Shown here in pieces: positions 49,717 to 58,571 of a stretch of 64,000 nucleotides of DNA. Below the pieces are notes generated by a model that worked only from the letters and a program-made list of their open reading frames with translations, was not told where the DNA came from and ran no database searches. Positions within the stretch are counted from its first letter, which is position 1, and each line of letters starts with the position of its first letter. A program made the position numbers and the translations under genes. The stretch is from assembly GCF_011761355.1 (NCBI RefSeq), contig NZ_JAASRW010000005.1:1-64000 (forward strand), given 5' to 3'. The stretch is from Paenibacillus lupini. Its GTDB lineage: Bacteria; Bacillota; Bacilli; Paenibacillales; Paenibacillaceae.

Positions 49717-51305
49717 TGCCAGTTATTCGCTTAATCGAAGAGCAGCTCAACAACTTCGCCGGCATCAAGAACCGCACAATCAACTTCGGCGCTGTTACAA
49801 ACCTATCCGGAAAGAACGGGGAAGGCAAGACATCGGTCGGCACTGCACCCATCTGGATCCTGTTCGGTAAAGACCTGCTGGGTTCCGACTACACCAAAGA
49901 CAAATACAGCCCGCGGCCTACCAATTACGAATACGATCGGGTCTACGCCTCAATCCTGCTTTCAATCGACGGCACTGAATACAAATTTGCTCGTGAGATC
50001 GATGAGAAGAAGAAAAACAACTTCTATATAAATGACATTCCTAAATCAGCATCAGACTTCAACGCTGCAGTATCAGCTCTCATAACGCAAGACGAATTCA
50101 TGTCCTTATACTTCCCGGCATACTTCTTCAATCTTAACTGGACCAAACAGCGCGAGCTTCTAATGAAAGGTGCTGTTGCACCACTGAAAGCGACTGTACT
50201 ACAAGAGATGTCTCGCACTTCGCCTGAGCAAAAGCCGAAGGAGATCATACTTAACCCGCATGCAGCAAAGCTGGAACCTTTATTGAAGAAGAACACCATT
50301 GCCGATCTGGAGAGCAAGCACAAGCAGGATAAGACGCGGCAAGAAAAAGCTCATACAGAAGCAGGTGGGGCAACCAAGAAGCTGCGCGAGATGATTGAGC
50401 GTCTGCCGGTAGCCGTAGGCGATCTGTCCGAGCTCGAAGCTGAGGCAGCTGCATTAAAGGATGAGTTTGCCAAATATGAACCAGAACTCGCGGCAGCATG
50501 GGAAACGAACGATCGGTATCGTCAACTTCAGCATGAACTAATAACAATCTCAGCTCAGGTTGAAGCCTCAAAAGAAGCATGGCCGGCACTAAAGGATGAG
50601 CCTATAAAGGAAACATGCCGGACTTGTGATCAGCAATTACAACCGGAAGCTGTTAAATCTGTCATAGCTGATAAGCAGCAGCGGATAGATGCGTACAAAG
50701 CAAAACATGCTGTGCTCCAGCACAAGAAGAAAGCTGCGATAGCTGCACTGGGTGATGCTCAGGAAATCGACATACCGGAACTTCGGACAATTCTCAATGG
50801 AATCGAAGCAAAACACGATGTTGTAATGCTTAAAATCAGAGCCCATAAAGATCGGCTGCCATTACAAGAGGAGCTTGCTAAATCTGTTGATACCGAGTCA
50901 ACAACACTTACCAGCCTTCGAGAATCAACACTCATCCTCGATGCGATCAAGGCATTTAAAGCCAAGGAAGCCGAACTGCAGGCAGCAGAGATCGAATCGA
51001 AGTTCACTCGTTTATCAGTCCGGCTGTTCAAATACGTTAAAGCCAACGACGCATACGAACCAGACTTCAGCATCCAGATGGACGGTAAGGATTATCAGTT
51101 CCTTTCCACCGGAGAGAAGATCGCTGCGGGGCTGGAGTTAACCGAAGTCCTTCATAAACAAACAGGCGTCATCGCACCGGTGTTTATTGATAACGTGGGT
51201 GAGTATACGGGACCAATTACAGCTTACGACCAGGTTATCACTGGCCGGGCGGTACCGGATCAAGAATTAAAAATAGAAGTGGATGGAGTGAAGTTGAATG
51301 GATAA
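49716..51305 (+). CDS. SMC/SbcC-like ATPase
   Basis: A 529-aa Rad50/SbcC-like protein. Walker A GKNGEGKTS near residues 32-40, a central coiled coil with a CRTC zinc-hook-like motif near 303, signature FLSTGEKIAAGLEL near 463, and Walker B VFIDNVGE near 490. The coiled coil is short compared with SbcC. It likely works with the RecT protein encoded next to it in DNA end processing. Overlaps recT by eight bases. Confidence 0.8.
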   Translation: MPVIRLIEEQLNNFAGIKNRTINFGAVTNLSGKNGEGKTSVGTAPIWILFGKDLLGSDYTKDKYSPRPTNYEYDRVYASILLSIDGTEYKFAREIDEKKKNNFYINDIPKSASDFNAAVSALITQDEFMSLYFPAYFFNLNWTKQRELLMKGAVAPLKATVLQEMSRTSPEQKPKEIILNPHAAKLEPLLKKNTIADLESKHKQDKTRQEKAHTEAGGATKKLREMIERLPVAVGDLSELEAEAAALKDEFAKYEPELAAAWETNDRYRQLQHELITISAQVEASKEAWPALKDEPIKETCRTCDQQLQPEAVKSVIADKQQRIDAYKAKHAVLQHKKKAAIAALGDAQEIDIPELRTILNGIEAKHDVVMLKIRAHKDRLPLQEELAKSVDTESTTLTSLRESTLILDAIKAFKAKEAELQAAEIESKFTRLSVRLFKYVKANDAYEPDFSIQMDGKDYQFLSTGEKIAAGLELTEVLHKQTGVIAPVFIDNVGEYTGPITAYDQVITGRAVPDQELKIEVDGVKLNG

Positions 51306-52215
51306 CAAAAACAATCAAATTCAAGTGGCATCAGAGCTAAATGAAATCGTACAGATCGGTGACTTCGGGGCTAACGAGCTCATGACAATGAAAGAAACAA
51401 TCGGCAAAGACTTAACCATTCCGCAATTCAATCTCTTCATGTACCAATGCAACCGGATGGGCCTTGACCCAGCATTGAAGCACGCTTTCCCGATCTTGTA
51501 CGGTGGTAAGCTGGACAGCCGAGTTTCATATGAAGGGCTGCTTTCTTTAGCTAAAAAGTCAGCTGGCTACCAAGGCGTCTTTAACCAAGTGGTTTGTGAA
51601 AACGAAGCGGACACCTTTGAAGCAGAAACAGATGATGAAGGTGTAATCGTTAAGATCAATCACAAGGTTAAGTTCCCACGGGGCAAAGTAATTGCCGCTT
51701 ACTCGATCGCCAAACGTGAAGGTCACAAGCCAGTTATCGTGTTGATGGACGTCATGGAAGTACAGAAGCTGCTTAAAGGCCAGAATCAGAAGTTCTGGAA
51801 GATGGAAGACGGTTCGCCTGATCCGGATATGTTCAAGAAGCATGTAGGCTTCCGTTCAATCAAAGCCCAGTTCGATATCGCCTCTGTTGTTGAGGAAAAC
51901 ATGGAGTCACTGAACACACCAGAAGGTTATACGCAGCCTGAACAACCTACACGGAAAGATATCACGGCCGAAGTAAATGCAGCAGCGGCTCAATCACCAT
52001 CATCATCCGAACCAGCTGTCGATCCTGTTGATGCCAAATGGAAAGAGGTCGGCGCTATTTTCCAACAGCTTGGTATTACTGTGAAGGCTCAGCAGGCTGA
52101 ATACATCCGAGAAAACCTCAAGATCAAGGGAGAATCAGCAACTGTCGCTGAACTGACAGGCTTGATCAAGATCATGAAGATGCAGTTAGAATCTGCCGGC
52201 GATGAGCTGGAATAA
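51298..52215 (+). CDS. RecT/Bet-type single-strand annealing protein
   Basis: A 305-aa recombination protein: NLFMYQCNRMGLDPALKHAFPI and GGKLDSRVSYEGLLSLAKKS are typical of the Bet/RecT group. The C-terminal third is variable. It anneals single strands in phage recombination. The neighbouring ATPase probably takes the place of the usual nuclease partner. Confidence 0.87.
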   Translation: MDNKNNQIQVASELNEIVQIGDFGANELMTMKETIGKDLTIPQFNLFMYQCNRMGLDPALKHAFPILYGGKLDSRVSYEGLLSLAKKSAGYQGVFNQVVCENEADTFEAETDDEGVIVKINHKVKFPRGKVIAAYSIAKREGHKPVIVLMDVMEVQKLLKGQNQKFWKMEDGSPDPDMFKKHVGFRSIKAQFDIASVVEENMESLNTPEGYTQPEQPTRKDITAEVNAAAAQSPSSSEPAVDPVDAKWKEVGAIFQQLGITVKAQQAEYIRENLKIKGESATVAELTGLIKIMKMQLESAGDELE

Positions 52216-52231
52216 GAGGAGGAATAACTCT

Positions 52232-52429
52232 ATGCAAATCACAAAAAGACACTTGATCTTTCTGGAAGAGGCAAAGCGGGCATTTATCGAAAATCCTCAT
52301 TATGAAACTTACCGCAACGAAGAGAATAACCTGATTGCTCTCCGACGCGGGGAAGATCGGGATTGCATTGAAATTTACAAACTCAGCGGAAGAGTTGGTT
52401 TCTTCGCTCAAATGATGGCTGATGTTTGA
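52232..52429 (+). CDS. Small hypothetical protein
   Basis: A 65-aa protein, ATG at 52232 with AGAGGAGG upstream; eight bases overlap with the MBL gene. Contains a short charged beta part (NNLIALRRGEDRDCIEIYKL). Unknown. Confidence 0.6.
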   Translation: MQITKRHLIFLEEAKRAFIENPHYETYRNEENNLIALRRGEDRDCIEIYKLSGRVGFFAQMMADV

Positions 52430-53177
52430 CGTCAAAATCCACGCCACAGGGTCAGATGGGAACTGTGTTTCGATAAGTAACGGCGCTGTAACGATCCTGG
52501 TTGATGTCGGGTTGCCAAAGACAAAGGTCGAGAAGATCCTGCTCGCTGCAGGTATTGACCCAACGAAAATCCACTCAATATGGATTACACATGAACATCA
52601 GGACCACTGCCGCGGCCTAGGTTTTGCTGATAAATACAAGATACCGGTATACGCCAGTGAGGGGACACTTAAGGCGCTCGAAAGACTAGACAGCGGCAAA
52701 GTCATCAAGGCCGGTAATTCAATCTGCTTCGAAGCTTTTAGTATTACGAATCACATGTTCGTGACTGCTTTCAACGTCTCACACGATGCAATGGAGCCGC
52801 TGGGGTTCGCGATACAGAGTGGGGCAGGCAAAGTCAGCGTGATGATGGATACCGGCTACGTGACTGATGAAATGCTTCATGCGATGGCTAACAGCGACAT
52901 CTACGTATTCGAATGCAATCACGATGAGGATATGGTCGTTAACGGTGATTATCCGGATGTAACGAAGAGCCGGGTGCTGGCAGATACGGGTCATTTATCA
53001 AATGAGGCTGCTGCCTCGGCTCTCGCCAAATTAGTACATGGACTCGGAGAAAAGATCTACTTAACCCACATGTCCAGCAACAATAATATGCCGGCGCTTG
53101 CTCAGGGCACAGTGAAGAGAGCTCTTAAGGCGAAGGGGCTACTGGCAGGTAAACATTACGAATTGGAGGTGTTGTGA
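52422..53177 (+). CDS. Metallo-beta-lactamase-fold hydrolase (YycJ-like)
   Basis: A 251-aa protein. The zinc site is HEHQDHCRG near residue 52, with later metal ligands DTGYVTD and H in FECNHDED; LADTGHLS follows. The group contains YycJ-like nucleases/phosphodiesterases. In phages it sits beside RecT genes and may be a 5' exonuclease (inference). Confidence 0.82.
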   Translation: MFDVKIHATGSDGNCVSISNGAVTILVDVGLPKTKVEKILLAAGIDPTKIHSIWITHEHQDHCRGLGFADKYKIPVYASEGTLKALERLDSGKVIKAGNSICFEAFSITNHMFVTAFNVSHDAMEPLGFAIQSGAGKVSVMMDTGYVTDEMLHAMANSDIYVFECNHDEDMVVNGDYPDVTKSRVLADTGHLSNEAAASALAKLVHGLGEKIYLTHMSSNNNMPALAQGTVKRALKAKGLLAGKHYELEVL

Positions 53178-53765
53178 ATGAGACAATCGCCTGAGTATAT
53201 GGAGTCGAACCGCAATTCAGCCAGCATGCAGAGCGTTCAAAGATACGGTAGGGACACTATCCTACAACTACTCAGTCATATTGATACGATCGAGACTGAG
53301 CTAAAGATTGCAACAGAGGACGAAGAACGTGCAGTAGCTGCTGCGGATCGTCTGACTGAGAATGTAGCTAAACTGTATGTTGAGAAGCAGGAGTTTGAGA
53401 ATCAAATGAACGCATTAAGAGTGCCGGTTGTGCTGCCTAAAGAGATTGCAGAAGCGATGAATAAATTAGAAGCAGTAGGTCACACGGTTGATGAAGCGGC
53501 TTGGTTAATAGCACATGGGGGCCGAGCAGACGCCACTGAAGCAGAAGGAACTTTGAATAAATACGCATTAAGAAAAAATGGCTTCATTCAATTAGTCAAC
53601 GCTCTCCAATATGGCTACACCGTCGAAGAACCAATCAACCACGAGCAGCGCCTACGGATCGAACTGGAGAAACTTATCACTACTTGGGACGGACTCAGCC
53701 GCTACACGTTGAACAAAGATGTCGGTGAGCTGCTGACTGATCACTTTCAAGAAATTGCGAAATGA
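53178..53765 (+). CDS. Hypothetical phage protein, DUF1642-like end
   Basis: A 195-aa protein: helical coil in the first half (TIETELKIATEDEERAVAAADRL), then KYALRKNGFIQLVNALQYGYTVE, reminiscent of DUF1642 proteins of Gram-positive phages. ATG directly follows the MBL gene. Unknown function. Confidence 0.6.
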   Translation: MRQSPEYMESNRNSASMQSVQRYGRDTILQLLSHIDTIETELKIATEDEERAVAAADRLTENVAKLYVEKQEFENQMNALRVPVVLPKEIAEAMNKLEAVGHTVDEAAWLIAHGGRADATEAEGTLNKYALRKNGFIQLVNALQYGYTVEEPINHEQRLRIELEKLITTWDGLSRYTLNKDVGELLTDHFQEIAK

Positions 53766-53781
53766 ACGTTGGTGATGTGGT

Positions 53782-54708
53782 ATGTCAGGCGGAGCTTTTC
53801 AAACCAGCAGGGAGTTGTTCGCTAATCCAATCTGGCAAAACATTGTGGAGTTCAGACTTTTCTTCCTTATATATGGCAGTGCAGTATTCGCTGAGGATGG
53901 CGTTAAAATTACTGACGACCTCACATTGAAGAGAGGTCAGTGGTTACGGTCTACTCGCAAGCTGCAGGAAGACCTCAAATACATCGAGAATCGGCAGGTT
54001 TTAACCTACTCTGTATCCACTATAAATCGCACTATTAAACGACTTGAGAGGTTGCAGAGGATATGCACGAAACAGCATCAACTTGGAACAGTCTTTACAG
54101 TGCTGAATTATGAGCAATATCAAGGGTTTGGTAATTACAAGCATACCGAACTTGGAACGGAACTTGGAACAAACGCGGAACAAACGCGGAACAATAATAA
54201 GAATGTATATAAAGGTAAAGAAGGATCTTTAAATAATTCTTCCTCTCAGAATAAGAAAATCACTTATTCAGAGGACGATGATTTCTATCTCATGGCTTTA
54301 TACCTTCATGTAAAAATAATGGACCATGCAGAAATAAACGGAAAGAAACATCTCGTTGAAAATGCAGATATGCAGAAATGGGCAGACGAGTTTAGGAAGA
54401 TAATCGTGCTCGACAAGCGGAACAAGAAAGAATTGAAGGAGATCATTGACTGGTGTACTTCAGACACTTTCTGGCAAGTCAATATTCTTAGCCCTAAAAA
54501 GCTCAGAGAAAAGTACGCGGAGTTGGGACTGAAAATGAATCAGCCTAGTGGAGGAAAACAAATGACTACTAGACCGATGAGCAAGGCTGAGAAAAACAAG
54601 CAGTTGTTACAACGTAAGATGAAGGAGGCGCAGGAACTTGAACAGGCAGGAGGTAATGAAGCTCCTCTCGATCTATTCAGCAGCCTACCCTATGGTGGAG
54701 ATCAGTGA
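53782..54708 (+). CDS. Phage replication initiator (DnaD/replisome-organizer type)
   Basis: A 308-aa initiator. Residues 1-120 are a winged-helix replisome-organizer domain (MSGGAFQTSRELFANPIWQNI). Residues 125-165 are a polar linker encoded by iteron-like repeats; residues 170-255 are DnaD-like (WADEFRKIIVLDKRNKKELKEIIDW, FWQVNILSPKKLREKY). It should bind the origin within its own gene, like lambda O. ATG at 53782 has GGTGATGTGG. Overlaps the loader gene. Confidence 0.83.
   Translation: MSGGAFQTSRELFANPIWQNIVEFRLFFLIYGSAVFAEDGVKITDDLTLKRGQWLRSTRKLQEDLKYIENRQVLTYSVSTINRTIKRLERLQRICTKQHQLGTVFTVLNYEQYQGFGNYKHTELGTELGTNAEQTRNNNKNVYKGKEGSLNNSSSQNKKITYSEDDDFYLMALYLHVKIMDHAEINGKKHLVENADMQKWADEFRKIIVLDKRNKKELKEIIDWCTSDTFWQVNILSPKKLREKYAELGLKMNQPSGGKQMTTRPMSKAEKNKQLLQRKMKEAQELEQAGGNEAPLDLFSSLPYGGDQ
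54154..54245. other. Candidate replication origin (iterons plus AT-rich segment)
   Basis: Four GGAAC-containing units at 54154, 54166, 54177 and 54188 (spaced 12, 11 and 11 bases), two reading CGCGGAACAAA/T, are followed by an AT-rich stretch from 54193 to about 54245. A further GGAAC is at 54085. The arrangement inside the initiator gene is that of a lambda-type origin. Confidence 0.65.
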
Positions 54709-54997
54709 TGAGCAAATAGAACTTTGGGTAGAAATGCTCGATGATATCCCTTATGCAAAAGGGATACGCAACATCAGAGAACATGTTCGTTCCAGCAAGT
54801 TTCCACCTACTATTGCAGACATCGTCCGGCATGATCCTGAGCAATTCACTAACCAGAATCAACTCCAGTCTGAGATGAACCACCGAATTGCATTAATGGA
54901 TCAATGGGAAAGAGATTCATCAGACTCAATCCCCGAGCATGTTAGGAAGCGTTTGGAGCTAGTTCAGCAGAGAATAAAGTCAGGTGAGATTGGATGA
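54638..54997 (+). CDS. Helicase loader (SPP1 G39P-like)
   Basis: A 119-aa protein like the G39P loader, which delivers the phage helicase to the initiator: LSIYSAAYPMVEISDEQIELWVEMLDDIPY and KFPPTIADIVRHD match. TTG at 54638 has AAGGAGG nine bases upstream; an ATG at 54656 is the alternative. Overlaps the initiator by 71 bases and DnaB by four. Confidence 0.78.
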   Translation: MNRQEVMKLLSIYSAAYPMVEISDEQIELWVEMLDDIPYAKGIRNIREHVRSSKFPPTIADIVRHDPEQFTNQNQLQSEMNHRIALMDQWERDSSDSIPEHVRKRLELVQQRIKSGEIG

Positions 54998-56397
54998 GTT
55001 ATGAAGCAGAAGCTGCTGTACTCGGTACATTAATCCTTTACGGCGAGAAGATGGATGAATGCATTCTTAAGCCGGAGGAGTTTGATGCGGATCCGCGGCA
55101 CTCAACCATAATGGAATACCTTCGCTTCACGTGGGAGCAAGATGGTGCAATCAATCCAGTGTTGATGGTCCAGCGCTCCGGTAAGAAGATCGAACGTATG
55201 GGCGGCCTTGAGTATCTCATGCAGTTGTCGGGAAGTGTTTCCCACCACCATCACTTTGCCCAATACCAGAAGGTTGTTAGGAACGCTCATATCGCTAAGC
55301 GGACACGGGAAGCGATGCAAGGAATAGCGGTCGCTGGATCGAGTGCTGGTGTGGACACAACGAAGCTGCTATCTGATGCAAGGGCAGCAATCGAGGAAAT
55401 ATCCGAGCTAACGATAACGGACAGTGACAAGGGCTTAAAGCATATCAAAACATTCTTGGAAGGTCATTCGGATAAAATCGTTGAGCGTAAGAAGAAGCGT
55501 GGATTGACCGGCTCAAAGACGGTAAGCGCTCAGCTCGACAAGATGACCGGGGGCCATCAAAAAGGCGATCTTGATATTTATGCAGCACGACCCTCGATGG
55601 GGAAAACAGCACTCATAATTAATGAAATGATTACGGCAGCACGGAATGGTACAGCAGTAGCTTTTATCTCTTTGGAGATGTCAGCAGCATTGGTCGTTGA
55701 TCGTTTCATCTGCAGCTTAGCTAATATCGAGAATACGAAAATGCGGTCAGGCGATTTCGACGATGACGATTGGGTGAATTACAGCTTTGCGGTCGAGGAA
55801 TTCATTAAGCTTCCAATTTACATCGATGATACAACCGGAATGTCATTGCAGGATATAAGGCGAGAAATTAAGGAGCTTTTAAAGAAGCACAGCCATGTCG
55901 CTTTATACGTCGACTACCTCCAGTTGGTGCAGCCAGGTAGATCATTCAAGGAGCCTCGTGATGGAGTCGCATACGTCTCTAAAGGTCTCAAAGCACTTGG
56001 CAGGTCACTAGACGTTTCAGTGGTCGCAATATCAGCTGTAGGCCGGCAATGCGAACAGCGTCAGGATAAACGGCCAATGATGTCTGATCTACGAGAGTCC
56101 GGCTCAATTGAATCAGATGGTGATAACATCGTGTTTCTTTATAGAGATGATTACTATAATTCGGACAGTGAGAAAAAGGGCATTGTTGAGCTCATAGTTG
56201 CTAAAGGTCGCAACGTCGGGGTAGGCAAGGTAGAAATGGTGTTCCTCAAACAGTACGGGAAATTTGCGGATCTGGATAACTCAGGGCAAGCTCCGAATAA
56301 AGGAGGCGCTAATGGCAAAGATTCCGGAAAAGATCAGCAACGATCAGGAGTACGAAGAGATTCTGGCTCGTATCGTAAAGGGCGCGCAGACGATTGA
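54994..56397 (+). CDS. Replicative DNA helicase (DnaB family)
   Basis: A 467-aa helicase. N-terminal DnaB domain (EAEAAVLGTLILYGEKMDEC), Walker A RPSMGKTALIINE near 205, Walker B LYVDYLQLVQ near 308, and later GRQCEQRQDKRPMMSDLRESGSIE. Length is normal. It unwinds DNA at the phage origin with the loader. Overlaps the next small gene. Confidence 0.93.
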   Translation: MSYEAEAAVLGTLILYGEKMDECILKPEEFDADPRHSTIMEYLRFTWEQDGAINPVLMVQRSGKKIERMGGLEYLMQLSGSVSHHHHFAQYQKVVRNAHIAKRTREAMQGIAVAGSSAGVDTTKLLSDARAAIEEISELTITDSDKGLKHIKTFLEGHSDKIVERKKKRGLTGSKTVSAQLDKMTGGHQKGDLDIYAARPSMGKTALIINEMITAARNGTAVAFISLEMSAALVVDRFICSLANIENTKMRSGDFDDDDWVNYSFAVEEFIKLPIYIDDTTGMSLQDIRREIKELLKKHSHVALYVDYLQLVQPGRSFKEPRDGVAYVSKGLKALGRSLDVSVVAISAVGRQCEQRQDKRPMMSDLRESGSIESDGDNIVFLYRDDYYNSDSEKKGIVELIVAKGRNVGVGKVEMVFLKQYGKFADLDNSGQAPNKGGANGKDSGKDQQRSGVRRDSGSYRKGRADD

Positions 56398-56494
56398 GGA
56401 CCCGCTAACAACACCAGAAGAAAAAGAGTTATACATGCGGGGATACGACAAGATGGTTGCTGTAGCAAGGGAGTTCAGAATAAGAGAGGGCTGA
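56312..56494 (+). CDS. Small hypothetical protein
   Basis: A 60-aa acidic helical protein with AAAGGAGG before the ATG at 56312; it overlaps the end of the helicase gene by 86 bases. Unknown. Confidence 0.6.
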   Translation: MAKIPEKISNDQEYEEILARIVKGAQTIEDPLTTPEEKELYMRGYDKMVAVAREFRIREG

Positions 56495-56501
56495 AGCAGA
56501 A

Positions 56502-56747
56502 ATGAAATCATTTCACATTCGTCTCGCCGAACTTACCAGGAAACGCAAAACCAAACCTTTAACAGATGCAGAAATCATCGAAATCCAGCACTGCCAACAA
56601 TTGAATGAGGTTTACGTTGAATCAGTTCTCACATTACAAACAATGATCGTGGCAGCGGAGACAGCTAAGGACACCGAATGGGAGAGCCAGCTATATATCC
56701 AGCTCGACTCACTAGAATGTGACCCTCACCGAACGAAGGTGAAATAA
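56502..56747 (+). CDS. Hypothetical protein
   Basis: An 81-aa helical protein (TRKRKTKPLTDAEIIEIQHC) typical of phages of this host group, unknown role. Coupled with the next gene by a one-base overlap (TAATG). Confidence 0.6.
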   Translation: MKSFHIRLAELTRKRKTKPLTDAEIIEIQHCQQLNEVYVESVLTLQTMIVAAETAKDTEWESQLYIQLDSLECDPHRTKVK

Positions 56748-56920
56748 TGCGGAAGCGAAACACAAAGGTAGTACAGCGGCCGAAGCCAAAGTTTGATCCG
56801 ATATTCCACGAGTATCCTTGGGAAGTCATTAAAGATGATCGTGGCCGGGTGATAGGTGAGGTATATACCGCACCGCCAACTTATATCAACTGCGGGAGGA
56901 TAAATGGAAAACCAAAATAA
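56747..56920 (+). CDS. Small basic hypothetical protein
   Basis: A 57-aa protein, basic N-terminus (MRKRNTKVVQRPKPK) and conserved-looking FHEYPWEVIKDDRG. Too short for a confident family. GAAGGTGA precedes the ATG. Overlaps the LexA-like gene. Confidence 0.55.
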   Translation: MRKRNTKVVQRPKPKFDPIFHEYPWEVIKDDRGRVIGEVYTAPPTYINCGRINGKPK

Positions 56921-57221
56921 GTTAAGCAAAAGGCAGGGAGAAGCACTGGAATTCATTCAACGCTATCAAGCAGCGAATGGGTATGCTCCTTCAATTCGAG
57001 AGGTAGGCAAGGGAATGGGGCTGAGTTCATCATCAACAGTTCATGCGATAATGGCCCGCCTTCAGCAGAAAGGCTATCTCGTCCGTGAAGGTAAATCACC
57101 GAGGGCTATACGGTCAGCAGAAGCTCATCAGCAGCAGAGAGCAGACATCGCAACGATGAAGCATCATGACAGATTGTTGGTGGCAATATTCGGGGAACTA
57201 CGAGAGGCGGTGGGCGACTGA
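56904..57221 (+). CDS. LexA DNA-binding-domain protein without protease domain
   Basis: A 105-aa protein. Residues 5-72 are a LexA N-terminal winged helix (LSKRQGEALEFIQRYQ, GYAPSIREVGKGMGLSSSSTVHAIMARLQQKGYL). The S24 peptidase half is absent; a short helical tail follows, so it cannot self-cleave. It may compete at SOS boxes or bind the three CGAACATATGTGC sites of this element (inference). GGGAGGA precedes the ATG. Confidence 0.8.
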   Translation: MENQNKLSKRQGEALEFIQRYQAANGYAPSIREVGKGMGLSSSSTVHAIMARLQQKGYLVREGKSPRAIRSAEAHQQQRADIATMKHHDRLLVAIFGELREAVGD

Positions 57222-57790
57222 TGAGGTTTCTAGGTATTGATCCAGCCACAAAAACAGGTGTCGTCGCTCTTAATGGAAGAGGCGAAGTGGTACTTGAAGT
57301 TGAGCTGAAAGGTGCCGGCAAAGCAGAGAAGGGCGGCATTACAATTGCCCAGCTTGTCGATCTTGAGAACCAACTCTATCAGGTCATTCAGCCAGGTGAT
57401 GAAACAGTCATTGAGCAAGCAGCAGCCGGAACACAGAAAGGCATCACAACCGGAATGATTCACGGCGGCTTAAGATCGATCATTCACCGGAAAGGCTTGG
57501 TATACCACGAGATCAACCCTCTCCAGACAAAGAAGTATGTTGGCGTTACTGGCTGGAAAGGCGAAGCAGGCAGTAAAGTCCGGCTGAAAGACAAGGAGAA
57601 GAAGGCAGCAGTAAGCAAAGCAGTGCAGGAGATGTTCGGATATCACCACAAGAGCGATAACGTAGTTGATGCATACATCATAGCCCGGGCCGCTTGGAAT
57701 CTATTTCTGCTGCGAGAGTTTAAGCCACTAGTCGACACACATCCGTTTCAAGTAGAAATCATTCAAGGAATACTCGATAAAGCGAAATAA
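57221..57790 (+). CDS. RuvC-like Holliday junction resolvase
   Basis: A 189-aa RNase-H-fold nuclease: FLGIDPATKTG with the first catalytic Asp at residue 6, ETVIEQAAAG (Glu), and SDNVVDAYIIAR (last Asp pair). It should resolve branched phage DNA before packaging. Starts on the previous stop codon. Confidence 0.83.
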   Translation: MRFLGIDPATKTGVVALNGRGEVVLEVELKGAGKAEKGGITIAQLVDLENQLYQVIQPGDETVIEQAAAGTQKGITTGMIHGGLRSIIHRKGLVYHEINPLQTKKYVGVTGWKGEAGSKVRLKDKEKKAAVSKAVQEMFGYHHKSDNVVDAYIIARAAWNLFLLREFKPLVDTHPFQVEIIQGILDKAK

Positions 57791-57832
57791 CCGCGCATGC
57801 GCTCGGTGAAGGGCTTCGTGCAGATATATAAC

Positions 57833-57846
57833 CGAACATATGTGCG
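57833..57846 (+). promoter_or_regulatory. LexA-like box
   Basis: CGAACATATGTGCG just upstream of the next gene; near-identical to 61735 and (minus strand) 24578. Confidence 0.5.
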
Positions 57847-57862
57847 TGAAAGGGTGATTGCG

Positions 57863-58228
57863 ATGGCCTATTCAAATGTTCGAATCATGCCAAAGGTCAG
57901 AGAAACTGTGATCGGTATCGGGTTCTTCGGTCCGGTCAGAGAAAAGGTTGTAGTTGATACCGGAGAGCCGTGGTTGGTCGTTTATCACACTGGCACACGC
58001 CGCTGGTTGGTTACAAACGATCTTGAAAAGCACGGACTGAATGCAGCAGCAGCCGACATCGAACCTATTGGATTTGCTGAAAACGTAAAGGCAGCGCTGT
58101 TCGTTGTCTGGGAGCATCAGTGTTCCCTAGGACTTGAAAGAACGATCTTGGATGAGCTGCGGGAGAAGGAAGACAAACAGATAGTAGCTGATGAGACCGA
58201 GTGGGAGGGAGAGTGGTCGGCATCTTGA
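57863..58228 (+). CDS. Hypothetical protein
   Basis: A 121-aa protein with a beta-rich middle (WLVVYHTGTRRWLVTNDLEKHGL) and a helical acidic tail. ATG at 57863 has GAAAGGGTG. Preceded by a LexA-like box. Unknown function. Confidence 0.6.
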   Translation: MAYSNVRIMPKVRETVIGIGFFGPVREKVVVDTGEPWLVVYHTGTRRWLVTNDLEKHGLNAAAADIEPIGFAENVKAALFVVWEHQCSLGLERTILDELREKEDKQIVADETEWEGEWSAS

Positions 58229-58398
58229 AACAACTTAACTGGCGATCGGCGAGCAGAGAACAGCTGGTCAACATAGCCATCATCGATACTGAAGCACCGT
58301 TAGAGCACCGCATAGCTGCACAGGTTGAACTGAAGCGCCGGGCTCGTAAGCGGTACGACAGGCTGAATCAGAAGATCAAGGTGGTGCATCCACGATGA
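58225..58398 (+). CDS. Small basic hypothetical protein
   Basis: A 57-aa basic helical protein (LEHRIAAQVELKRRARKRYDRL). TTG overlaps the preceding stop (TTGA); GTG at 58201 is an alternative. The stop overlaps the next start. Confidence 0.5.
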   Translation: MKQLNWRSASREQLVNIAIIDTEAPLEHRIAAQVELKRRARKRYDRLNQKIKVVHPR

Positions 58399-58571
58399 AA
58401 GATCACTCTCCCAGAAAAAAGCACAAACCACTACCACGAGAGAAGTTGGATAAGGCCTCGGCAAATGGCCCAGTAAGCAGTCGGCAGTGGACAGAAGAAG
58501 AACGGCAGAGGGTTGAATCGGCACCATCTCCAAAAGGTAAGCAGCCGTTCGTTTGGAGGAAGAAGTCATGA
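58395..58571 (+). CDS. Small basic hypothetical protein
   Basis: A 58-aa Lys/Arg/Pro-rich protein, probably disordered (KDHSPRKKHKPLPREKLDK, ending FVWRKKS). The start overlaps the previous stop and the stop overlaps the next start. Confidence 0.5.
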   Translation: MKDHSPRKKHKPLPREKLDKASANGPVSSRQWTEEERQRVESAPSPKGKQPFVWRKKS

